Shown: in pieces, positions 1-8,931 of the stretch | Layout: every line of letters begins with the position of its first letter | Numbering within the stretch: the first letter of the stretch is position 1 | From: Peronospora farinosa | Taxonomy: Eukaryota; Oomycota; Peronosporomycetes; Peronosporales; Peronosporaceae | DNA length: 11,959 nt | Assembly: GCA_947646735.1 (NCBI GenBank) | Contig: CANTFK010000463.1 | Span: 1 to 11,959 of the forward strand | Reading direction: 5' to 3' | Notes under the pieces: model-generated | What the model was told of the DNA's origin: nothing | The model's database searches: none | Seen by the model: only the letters and a program-made list of their open reading frames with translations | Position numbers and translations under genes: made by a program

Positions 1-1
1 G

Positions 2-1330
2 TGAAGACTCGATGATCGAAGACTTGATGATAGCAGACTCGACAAACGAAGACTCAATGAATGAAGACTAAACAAGTTAAGACTCGACAAGAAAAGACTT
101 GATGATCGCAGACTCGACAAAAGAAGACTCAATGAACGAAGACTCAATGAACGAAGACTCAATGAACGAAGACTAAACGATCGAAGACTCGATGAACGAA
201 GACTAAACGAAGCTAAGACTCGACAAGATACGACTTGATGAACGAAGACCTGACGAGCGAAGCCTCGATGGCCTGAAAATTGATAAACGATAAACCTAAC
301 GAGCGACGAATCGATAAACGAATACTCGATGATCGCAGACTCGACAAACGAAGACTCAATGAATGAAGACTAAACAAGTTAAGACTCGACAAGAAAAGAC
401 TTGATGATCGCAGACTCGACAAAAGAAGACTCAATGAACGAAGACTCAATGAACGAAGACTAAACGATCGAAGAATCGATGAACGAAGACTAAACGAAGC
501 TAAGACTCGACAAGATACGACTTGATCAACGAAGACCTGACGAGCGAACACTCGATGGCCTGAAAATTGATAAACGATAAACCTAACGAGCGAAGACTCG
601 ATAAACGAAGACTCGATGATCGCAGACTCGACAAACGAAGACTCAATGAACGAAGACTAAACGAAGCTAAGACTCGACAAGATAAGACTTGATGAACGAA
701 GACCTGACGAGCGAAGCCTCGATGGCCTGAAAATTGATAAACGATAAACCTAACGAGCGAAGACTCGATAAACGAAGACTCGATGATCGCAGACTCGACA
801 AACGAAGACTCAATGAACGAAGCCTAAACGAGCTAAGACTCGACAAGATAAGACTTGATGAACGAAGACCTGACGAGCGAACACTCGATGGCCTGAAAAT
901 TGATAAACGATAAACCTAACGAGCGAAGAATCGATGAACGAGGACTCGATGATCGCAGACTCGACAAACGAAGACTCAATGAACGAAGCCTAAACGAGCT
1001 AAGACTCGACAAGATAAGACTTGATGAACGAAGACCTGACGAGCGAACACTCGATGGCCAGAAAATTGATAAACGATAAACCTAACGAGCGACGAATCGA
1101 TAAACGAATACTCGATGATCGCAGACTCGACAAACGAAGACTCAATGAATGAAGACTAAACGAGTTAAGACTCGACAAGAAAAGACTTGATGATCGCAGA
1201 CTCGACAAACGAAGACTCAATGAACGAAGACTAAATGAGTTAAGACTCGACAAGCTAAGACTTGATGAACGAAGACCTGACGAGCGAACACTCGATGGCC
1301 TGATAATTGATAAACGATAAACCTAACGAG
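2..1330. repeat. Region A super-block 1 (1329 bp)
   Basis: The units are 302, 287, 167, 166, 166 and 241 bp. The block opens with the super-block signature tgaagactcgatgat, followed by a second m2-like monomer and agcagactcgacaaa, seen at the head of all four blocks. In the 302-bp header (2-303), a run of three m4-type monomers lies at 122-166; the next unit (304-590) has two. The last unit (1090-1330) carries the 75-bp duplication marked by the hybrid monomer aaaagacttgatgat. Confidence 0.88.
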
Positions 1331-2825
1331 TGAAGACTCGATGATCGAAGACTTGATGATAGCAGACTCGACAAACGAAGACTCAATGAATGAAGACTAA
1401 ACAAGTTAAGACTCGACAAGAAAAGACTTGATGATCGCAGACTCGACAAAAGAAGACTCAATGAACGAAGACTAAACGATCGAAGACTCAATGAACGAAG
1501 ACTAAACGATCGAAGAATCGATGAACGAAGACTAAACGAAGCTAAGACTCGACAAGATACGACTTGATGAACGAAGACCTGACGAGCGAACACTCGATGG
1601 CCTGATAATTGATAAACGATAAACCTAACGAGCGAAGAATCGATAAACGAATACTCGATGATCGCAGACTCGACAAACGAAGACTCAATGAATGAAGACT
1701 AAACGAGTTAAGACTCGACAAGAAAAGACTTGACGATCGCAGACTCGACAAAAGAAGACTCAATGAACGAAGACTCAATGAACGAAGACTAAACGATCGA
1801 AGACTCGATGAACGAAGACTAAACGAAGCTAAGACTCGACAAGATACGACTTGATGAACGAAGACCTGACGAGCGAACACTCGATGGCCTGATAATTGAT
1901 AAACGATAAACCTAACGAGCGAAGAATCGATAAACGAAGACTCGATGATCGCAGACTCGACAAACGAAGACTCAATGAATGAAGACTAAACAAGTTAAGA
2001 CTCGACAAGAAAAGACTTGATGATCGCAGACTCGACAAACGAAGACTCAATGAACGAAGACTAAATGAGCTAAGACTCGACAAGATAAGACTTGATGAAC
2101 GAAGACCTCACGAGCGAAGCCTCGATGGCCTGAAAATTGATAAACGATAAACCTAACGAGCGAAGACTCGATAAACGAAGACTCGATGATCGCAGACTCG
2201 ACAAACGAAGACTCAATGAGCGATGACTAAACGAGCTAAGACTCGACAAGAAAAGACTTGATGATCGCAGACTCGACAAACGAAGACATAATGAACGAAG
2301 AAAAAACGAGCTAAGACTCGATAAGATAAGACTTGATGAACGAAGACCTGACGAGCGAAGCCTCGATGGCCTGAAAATTGATAAACGATAAACCTAACGA
2401 GCGAAGACTCGATGAACGAAGACTCGATGATCGCAGACTCGACAAACGAAGACTCAATGAACGAAGACTAAACGAGCTAAGACTCGACAAGATAAGACTT
2501 GATGAACGAAGACCTGACGAGCGAAGCCTCGATGGCCTGAAAATTGATAAACGATAAACCTAACGAGCAAAGACTCGATGAACGAGGACTCGATGATCGC
2601 AGACTCGACAAACGAAGACTCAATGAACGAAGACTAAACGAGTTAAGACTCGACAAGATAAGACTTGATGAACGAAGACCTGACGAGCGAAGCCTCGATG
2701 ATCGCAGACTCGACAAAGAAGACTCAATGAGAAGTTAAGACTCGACAAGCTAAGACTTGATGAACGAAGACCTGACGAGCGAACACTCGATGGCCTGATA
2801 ATTGATAAACGATAAACCTAACGAG
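1331..2825. repeat. Region A super-block 2 (1495 bp)
   Basis: The units are 302, 287, 241, 241, 166 and 258 bp. The header 1331-1632 reads identical by eye to 2826-3127. Unit 2161-2401 contains the most diverged monomers of region A: cgaagacataatgaa at 2281-2295 and cgaagaaaaaacgag at 2296-2310. The last unit (2568-2825) uses the 105-bp duplication register and has lost 13 bases at 2718-2734. Confidence 0.88.
2568..2825. repeat. 258-bp unit with 105-bp duplication and 13-bp deletion
   Basis: Monomers m1-m8 are followed by cgaagcctcgatgat, whose left half matches m9 and right half matches m2. The unit then repeats m3 onward. Seven extra monomers would give 271 bp. The observed 258 bp is explained by a 17-base remnant at 2718-2734 where two monomers (30 bases, m4 plus m5) are expected. 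This is the only clear multi-base deletion in the window. Confidence 0.85.
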
Positions 2826-4033
2826 TGAAGACTCGATGATCGAAGACTTGATGATAGCAGACTCGACAAACGAAGACTCAATGAATGAAGACTAAACAAG
2901 TTAAGACTCGACAAGAAAAGACTTGATGATCGCAGACTCGACAAAAGAAGACTCAATGAACGAAGACTAAACGATCGAAGACTCAATGAACGAAGACTAA
3001 ACGATCGAAGAATCGATGAACGAAGACTAAACGAAGCTAAGACTCGACAAGATACGACTTGATGAACGAAGACCTGACGAGCGAACACTCGATGGCCTGA
3101 TAATTGATAAACGATAAACCTAACGAGCGAAGAATCGATAAACGAATACTCGATGATCGCAGACTCGACAAACGAAGACTCAATGAATGAAGACTAAACA
3201 AGTTAAGACTCGACAAGATAAGACTTGATGATCGCAGACTCGACAAAAGAAGACTCAATGAACGAAGACTCAATGAACGAAGACTCAATGAACGAAGACT
3301 AAACGATCGAAGAATCGATGAACGAAGACTAAACGAAGCTAAGACTCGACAAGATAAGACTTGATGAACGAAGACCTGACGAGCGAACACTCGATGGCCT
3401 GAAAATTGATAAACGATAAACCTAACGAGCGAAGAATCGATAAACGAATACTCGATGATCGCAGACTCGACAAACGAAGACTCAATGAACGAAGACTAAA
3501 TGAGCTAAGACTCGACAAGATAAGACTTGATGAACGAAGACCTGACGAGCGAAGCCTCGATGGCCTGAAAATTGATAAACGATAAACCTAACGAGAAAAG
3601 ACTCGATGAACGAAGACTCGATGATCGCAGACTCGACAAACGAAGACTCAATGAACGAAGACTAAACGAGCTAAGACTCGACAAGATAAGACTTGATGAA
3701 CGAAGACTCGACGAACGAAGCCTCGATGGCCTGAAAATTGATAAACGATAAACCTAACGAGCAAAGACTCGATGAACGAGGACTCGATGATCGCAGACTC
3801 GACAAACGAAGACTCAATGAGCGAAGACTAAACGAGTTAAGACTCGACAAGATAAGACTTGATGAACGAAGACCTGACGAGCGAAGCGCTCGATGATCGC
3901 AGACTCGACAAACGAAGACTCAATGAGCGAAGACTAAACGAGTTAAGACTCGACAAGCTAAGACTTGATGAACGAAGACCTGACGAGCGAACACTCGATG
4001 GCCTGATAATTGATAAACGATAAACCTAACGAG
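2826..4033. repeat. Region A super-block 3 (1208 bp)
   Basis: The units are 302, 302, 166, 166 and 272 bp. The first 302-bp unit is the standard header. The second (3128-3429) reaches 302 bp by another route: it resembles a 287-bp unit with one extra 15-bp monomer, giving three m4-type monomers in a row around 3247-3291. The last unit (3762-4033) has the 105-bp duplication and a one-base insertion in the join monomer at 3882-3897. Confidence 0.88.
3762..4033. repeat. 272-bp unit with 105-bp duplication
   Basis: This unit has the same organisation as 2568-2825: m1-m8, then an m9/m2 hybrid, then m3 to m11. The hybrid monomer at 3882-3897 carries an extra base (cgaagcgctcgatgat), which accounts for 272 rather than 271 bp. 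It sits directly before super-block header 4034, just as 2568-2825 sits before header 2826. Confidence 0.85.
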
Positions 4034-4743
4034 TGAAGACTCGATGATCGAAGACTTGATGATAGCAGACTCGACAAACGAAGACTCAATGAATGAAGAC
4101 TAAACAAGTTAAGACTCGACAAGAAAAGACTTGATGATCGCAGACTCGACAAAAGAAGACTCAATGAACGAAGACTAAACGACCGAAGACTCAATGAACG
4201 AAGACTAAACGATCGAAGAATCGATGAACGAAGACTAAACGAAGCTAAGACTCGACAAGATACGACTTGATGAACGAAGACCTGACGAGCGAACACTCGA
4301 TGGCCTGATAATTGATAAACGATAAACCTAACGAGCGACGAATCGATAAACGAATACTCGATGATCGCAGACTCGACAAACGAAGACTCAATGAATGAAG
4401 ACTAAACAAGTTAAGACTCGACAAGAAAAGACTTGATGATCGCAGACTCGACAAAAGAAGACTCAATGAACGAAGACTAAACGAAGCTAAGACTCGACAA
4501 GATAAGACTTGATGAACGAAGACCTGACGAGCGAACACTCGATGGCCTGAAAATTGATAAACGATAAACCTAACGAGCGAAGAATCGATGAACGAGGACT
4601 CGATGATCGCAGACTCGACAAACGAAGACTCAATGAACGAAGACTAAACGAGCTAAGACTCGACAAGATAAGACTTGATGAACGAAGACCTGACGAGCGA
4701 ACACTCGATGGCCATATAATTGATAAACGATAAACCTAACGAG
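4034..4743. repeat. Region A super-block 4, running into the A/B transition
   Basis: The units are 302, 242 and two of 166 bp. The header 4034-4335 matches those at 1331 and 2826 except for a visible T to C change at 4183. Unit 4336-4577 has the 75-bp duplication plus the 16-bp variant monomer. Unit 4578-4743 ends with a unique m10 in which ggcctgaaaatt is replaced by ggccatataatt (about 4710-4721). The block then passes into hybrid unit 4744-4909, so its right end is set by the change of family rather than by a new header. Confidence 0.82.
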
Positions 4744-4909
4744 CGACGAATCGATAAACGAAGACTCGATGATCGCAGACTCGACAAACGAAGGCTCAAT
4801 GAACGAAGACTAAACGAGCTAAGACTCGACAAGATAAGACTTGATGAACGAAGACCTGACGAGCGAAGACTCGATGGCCTGAAAATTGATAAACGATTAA
4901 CCTAACGAG
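4744..4909. repeat. A/B hybrid unit at the subfamily junction
   Basis: The left end is A-type (cgacgaatcgataaa as m1, as at 304, 1090 and 4336). The right end is B-type (m9 with agactcgatggcc, and cgattaacc in m11). The change of family therefore lies inside this 166-bp unit, somewhere in the monomers shared by both families. It is the first unit with the B-type m11 and probably records a recombination breakpoint. Confidence 0.82.
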
Positions 4910-5195
4910 CGAAGACTCGATGAACGAAGACTCGATGATCGCAGACTCGACAAACGAAGACTCAATGAGCGAAGACTAAACGAGCTAAGACTCGACAAGA
5001 TAAGACTTGATGAACGAAGACCTGACGAGCGAAGGCTCGACGAACGAAGACTCGATGATCGCAGACTCGACAAACGAAGACTCAATGAGCGAAGACTAAA
5101 CGAGTTAAGACTCGACAAGATAAGACTTGATGAACGAAGACCTGACGGGCGAAGACTCGATGGCCTGAAAATTGATAAACGATTAACCTAACGAG
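4910..5195. repeat. Reference long (L) unit, 286 bp
   Basis: m1-m8 occupy 4910-5029, a second eight-monomer set lies at 5030-5149, and m9-m11 at 5150-5195. The join monomer cgaaggctcgacgaa (5030-5044) looks like a fusion of m9 and m1. The second octamer carries the L markers gagttaag (m6) and gacgggcg (m8 end). Most other L units have the same plan, with the added octamer lying 120-239 bases into the unit. Confidence 0.93.
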
Positions 5196-5361
5196 CGAAG
5201 ACTCGATGAACGAAGACTCGATGATCGCAGACTCGACAAACGAAGACTCAATGAGCGAAGACTAAACGAGCTAAGACTCGACAAGATAAGACTTGATGAA
5301 CGAAGACCTGACGAGCGAAGACTCGATGGCCTGAAAATTGATAAACGATTAACCTAACGAG
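5196..5361. repeat. Single S unit between an L and the T unit
   Basis: This is a standard eleven-monomer 166-bp unit with gaacgaag, gatcgcag, gaagactcaatgag, gagctaag and gacgagcg alleles, so it carries no long-unit markers. Confidence 0.92.
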
Positions 5362-5767
5362 CGAAGACTCGATGAACGAAGACTCGATGATCGTAGACTC
5401 GACAAACGAAGGCTCAATGAGCGAAGACTAAACGAGCTAAGACTCGACAAGATAAGACTTGATGAACGAAGACCTGACGAGCGAAGGCTCGACGAACGAA
5501 GACTCGATGATCGCAGACTCGACAAACGAAGGCTCAATGAGCGAAGACTAAACGAGTTAAGACTCGACAAGATAAGACTTGATGAACGAAGACCTGACGA
5601 GCGAAGGCTCGACGAACGAAGACTCGATGATCGCAGACTCGACAAACGAAGACTCAATGAGCGAAGACTAAACGAGTTAAGACTCGACAAGATAAGACTT
5701 GATGAACGAAGACCTGACGAGCGAAGACTCGATGGCCTGAAAATTGATAAACGATTAACCTAACGAG
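5362..5767. repeat. Extra-long (T) unit, 406 bp, triple octamer
   Basis: This is the only unit in the window with three octamers: m1-m8 at 5362-5481, added octamers at 5482-5601 and 5602-5721, then m9-m11 at 5722-5767. Both added octamers start with the join monomer cgaaggctcgacgaa and both carry gagttaag. The second addition is therefore most simply a copy of the first, as expected if the 120-bp block can itself expand in tandem. Confidence 0.93.
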
Positions 5768-6431
5768 CGAAGACTCGATGAACAAAGACTCGATGATCGC
5801 AGACTCGACAAACGAAGACTCAATGAGCGAAGACTAAACGAGCTAAGACTCGACAAGATAAGACTTGATGAACGAAGACCTGACGAGCGAAGACTCGATG
5901 GCCTGAAAATTGATAAACGATTAACCTAACGAGCGAAGACTCGATGAACAAAGACTCGATGATCGCAGACTCGACAAACGAAGGCTCAATGAGCGAAGAC
6001 TAAACGAGTTAAGACTCGACAAGATAAGACTTGATGAACGAAGACCTGACGAGCGAAGACTCGATGGCCTGAAAATTGATAAACGATTAACCTAACGAGC
6101 GAAGACTCGATGAACGAAGACTCGATGATCGCAGACTCGACAAACGAAGACTCAATGAACGAAGACTAAACGAGCTAAGACTCGACAAGATAAGACTTGA
6201 TGAACGAAGACCTGACGAGCGAAGACTCGATGGCCTGAAAATTGATAAACGATTAACCTAACGAGCGAAGACTCGATGAACAAAGACTCGATGATCGCAG
6301 ACTCGACAAACGAAGGCTCAATGAGCGAAGACTAAACGAGCTAAGACTCGACAAGATAAGACTTGATGAACGAAGACCTGACGAGCGAAGACTCGATGGC
6401 CTGAAAATTGATAAACGATTAACCTAACGAG
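5768..6431. repeat. Run of four S units
   Basis: Units start at 5768, 5934, 6100 and 6266. The first, second and fourth have gaacaaag and the third has gaacgaag. Unit 5934-6099 carries the gagttaag marker normally confined to the added octamer of L units, with gacgagcg at its m8. The fourth unit carries gaaggctc in m4. Confidence 0.92.
6100..6265. repeat. Reference short (S) unit, 166 bp
   Basis: This is a clean example for reading the array. m1 6100-6114, m2 6115-6129 (ends gatgat), m3 6130-6144 (cgcagactcgacaaa), m4 6145-6159, m5 6160-6174 (contains ctaaacg), m6 6175-6189 (ctaagactcgacaag), m7 6190-6204 (ataagacttgatgaa), m8 6205-6219 (cgaagacctgacgag), m9 6220-6234 (ends gatggc), m10 6235-6249 (ctgaaaattgataaa) and m11 6250-6265 (cgattaacctaacgag, 16 bases). 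m10 and m11 are the most diverged and AT-rich. The unit is 3 x 55 + 1 bases, so the frame shifts at every copy. Confidence 0.95.
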
Positions 6432-7003
6432 CGAAGACTCGATGAACAAAGACTCGATGATCGCAGACTCGACAAACGAAGACTCAATGAACGAAGACTA
6501 AACGAGCTAAGACTCGACAAGATAAGACTTGATGAACGAAGACCTGACGAGCGAAGGCTCGACGAACGAAGACTCGATGATCGCAGCCTCGACAAACGAA
6601 GACTCAATGAGCGAAGACTAAACGAGTTAAGACTCGACAAGAGAAGACTTGATGAACGAAGACCTGACGAGCGAAGACTCGATGGCCTGAAAATTGATAA
6701 ACGATTAACCTAACGAGCGAAGACTCGATGAACGAAGACTCGATGATCGTAGACTCGACAAACGAAGACTCAATGAACGAAGACTAAACGAGCTAAGACT
6801 CGACAAGATAAGACTTGATGAACGAAGACCTGACGAGCGAAGGCTCGATGAACGAAGACTCGATGATCGCAGACTCGACAAACGAAGACTCAATGAGCGA
6901 AGACTAAACGAGTTAAGACTCGACAAGATAAGACTTGATGAACGAAGACCTGACGGGCGAAGACTCGATGGCCTGAAAATTGATAAACGATTAACCTAAC
7001 GAG
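6432..7003. repeat. Two adjacent L units
   Basis: Unit 6432-6717 has join monomer cgaaggctcgacgaa at 6552, a private gcagcctcg in its second m3, and gagaagac where m7 normally reads gataagac (about 6641). Unit 6718-7003 has a gatcgtag m3, a cgaaggctcgatgaa join, and ends with gacgggcg. Confidence 0.92.
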
Positions 7004-7335
7004 CGAAGACTCGATGAACGAAGACTCGATGATCGCAGACTCGACAAACGAAGACTCAATGAACGAAGACTAAACGAGCTAAGACTCGACAAGATAAGAC
7101 TTGATGAACGAAGACCTGACGAGCGAAGACTCGATGGCCTGAAAATTGATAAACGATTAACCTAACGAGCGAAGACTCGATGAACAAAGACTCGATGATC
7201 GCAGACTCGACAAACGAAGGCTCAATGAGCGAAGACTAAACGAGCTAAGACTCGACAAGATAAGACTTGATGAACGAAGACCTGACGAGCGAAGACTCGA
7301 TGGCCTGAAAATTGATAAACGATTAACCTAACGAG
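7004..7335. repeat. Two adjacent S units
   Basis: Unit 7004-7169 has gaacgaag and gaagactcaatgaa alleles. Unit 7170-7335 has gaacaaag and gaaggctcaatgag. Both have gagctaag and gacgagcg, so they carry no long-unit markers. Confidence 0.92.
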
Positions 7336-8193
7336 CGAAGACTCGATGAACAAAGACTCGATGATCGCAGACTCGACAAACGAAGACTCAATGAACGAAG
7401 ACTAAACGAGCTAAGACTCGACAAGATAAGACTTGATGAACGAAGACCTGACGAGCGAAGACTCGACGAACGAAGACTCGATGATCGCAGACTCGACAAA
7501 CGAAGACTCAATGAGCGAAGACTAAACGAGTTAAGACTCGACAAGATAAGACTTGATGAACGAAGACCTGACGGGCGAAGACTCGATGGCCTGAAAATTG
7601 ATAAACGATTAACCTAACGAGCGAAGACTCGATGAACAAAGACTCGATGATCGCAGACTCGACAAACGAAGACTCAATGAACGAAGACTAAACGAGCTAA
7701 GACTCGACAAGATAAGACTTGATGAACGAAGACCTGACGAGCGAAGGCTCGATGAACGAAGACTCGATGATCGCAGACTCGACAAACGAAGACTCAATGA
7801 GCGAAGACTAAACGAGTTAAGACTCGACAAGATAAGACTTGATGAACGAAGACCTGACGGGCGAAGACTCGATGGCCTGAAAATTGATAAACGATTAACC
7901 TAACGAGCGAAGACTCGATGAACAAAGACTCGATGATCGTAGACTCGACAAACGAAGGCTCAATGAGCGAAGACTAAACGAGCTAAGACTCGACAAGATA
8001 AGACTTGATGAACGAAGACCTGACGAGCGAAGACTCGACGAACGAAGACTCGATGATCGCAGACTCGACAAACGAAGACTCAATGAGCGAAGACTAAACG
8101 AGTTAAGACTCGACAAGATAAGACTTGATGAACGAAGACCTGACGGGCGAAGACTCGATGACCTGAAAATTGATAAACGATAAACCTAACGAG
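7336..8193. repeat. Run of three L units ending in an A-type m11
   Basis: L units start at 7336, 7622 and 7908. All have gaacaaag at the start and gacgggcg at the end. Joins read cgaagactcgacgaa (first and third) or cgaaggctcgatgaa (second). The last unit ends with two private features: ggcctg has become gacctg at 8160-8165, and m11 reads cgataaacctaacgag (8178-8193), the region A form. Confidence 0.92.
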
Positions 8194-8359
8194 CGAAGAC
8201 TCGATGAACGAAGACTCGATGATCGCAGACTCGACAAACGAAGACTCAATGAACGAAGACTAAACGAGCTAAGACTCGACAAGATAAGACTTGATGAACG
8301 AAGACCTGACGAGCGAAGACTCGATGGCCTGAAAATTGATAAACGATTAACCTAACGAG
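8194..8359. repeat. Single S unit
   Basis: This is a standard 166-bp unit with gaacgaag, gatcgcag, gaagactcaatgaa, gagctaag and gacgagcg, returning to the B-type cgattaacc in m11. The A-type m11 just before it removes a stop, so a + strand frame from a TTG at about 8170 stays open for 61 codons. I treat this as repeat shadow, not a gene. Confidence 0.92.
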
Positions 8360-8931
8360 CGAAGACTCGATGAACGAAGACTCGATGATCGCAGACTCGA
8401 CAAACGAAGACTCAATGAACGAAGACCAAACGAGCTAAGACTCGACAAGATAAGACTTGATGAACGAAGACCTGACGAGCGAAGGCTCGACGAACGAAGA
8501 CTCGATGATCGCAGACTCGACAAACGAAGGCTCAATGAGCGAAGACTAAACGAGTTAAGACTCGACAAGATAAGACTTGATGAACGAAGACCTGACGGGC
8601 GAAGACTCGATGGCCTGAAAATTGATAAACGATTAACCTAACGAGCGAAGACTCGATGAACAAAGACTCGATGATCGCAGACTCGACAAACGAAGACTCA
8701 ATGAACGAAGACTAAACGAGCTAAGACTCGACAAGATAAGACTTGATGAACGAAGACCTGACGAGCGAAGGCTCGATGAACGAAGACTCGATGATCGCAG
8801 ACTCGACAAACGAAGGCTCAATGAGCGAAGACTAAACGAGTTAAGACTCGACAAGATAAGACTTGATGAACGAAGACCTGACGAGCGAAGACTCGATGGC
8901 CTGAAAATTGATAAACGATTAACCTAACGAG
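8360..8931. repeat. Two adjacent L units
   Basis: Unit 8360-8645 has a private gaccaaacg in its first m5 (elsewhere gactaaacg), a cgaaggctcgacgaa join and a gacgggcg end. Unit 8646-8931 has gaacaaag, a cgaaggctcgatgaa join and a gacgagcg end. Confidence 0.92.

Larger units (their letters stand above)
2..4743. repeat. Region A: irregular satellite subfamily, 20 units
   Basis: Unit ends fall at 303, 590, 757, 923, 1089, 1330, 1632, 1919, 2160, 2401, 2567, 2825, 3127, 3429, 3595, 3761, 4033, 4335, 4577 and 4743. Unit lengths run from 166 to 302 bp. Diagnostic differences from region B are cgataaacc rather than cgattaacc in m11, an m1 often reading cgaagaatcgataaa or cgacgaatcgataaa, and an m9 beginning cgaagcctcg or cgaacactcg. 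A second 16-bp monomer, cgaagactaaacgaag, occurs in many A units (for example 197-212) and gives them lengths of 15n+2. The mix of unit lengths and private substitutions suggests this part is less recently homogenised than B. Bases 1-2 show that the 302-bp unit already follows another unit's final g. Confidence 0.93.
6100..7907. repeat. Tandem pair of 904-bp super-repeats (S-S-L-L twice)
   Basis: Units at 6100, 6266, 6432 and 6718 (S S L L, 904 bp) are followed directly by units at 7004, 7170, 7336 and 7622 in the same order. Corresponding units mostly share the same marker alleles. The S pair matches (gaacgaag with gaagactcaatgaa, then gaacaaag with gaaggctc). The fourth units share the gaaggctcgatgaa join and the gacgggcg end. 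Differences include gcagcctcg and gagaagac in 6432-6717 but not in 7336-7621. This looks like a duplication of four units followed by a few substitutions. Confidence 0.7.

Noticed and set aside
1255..1593. Minus-strand open frames of about 60-117 codons across the array (Ser/Leu/Arg-rich)
   Set aside because: They begin at TTG or GTG, have no upstream ribosome-binding pattern, repeat with every unit, stop at m11, and overlap each other. Their composition is a direct translation of the 15-bp monomer. They are shadows of the repeat, not genes.
5349..5690. A pentapeptide-repeat protein (A(D/N)LXX fold) encoded on the minus strand
   Set aside because: The SLRSS-like repeats have Leu every five residues but lack the Asp/Asn and small-residue pattern of that family, and the frame is broken at each unit.
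6250..6265. Insect-type telomere motif (TTAGG), since m11 contains aacctaac
   Set aside because: Only about one and a half copies occur per unit and they never run in tandem. The motif is explained as a diverged monomer.
8170..8355. Plus-strand 61-codon frame (also at 4720-4905 and 2544-2738) with RLDER-type pentapeptides
   Set aside because: It starts at TTG, exists only where m11 has the A-type cgataaacc that lacks one stop, and has no start or context signal. Leu every five residues does not make a heptad coiled coil.
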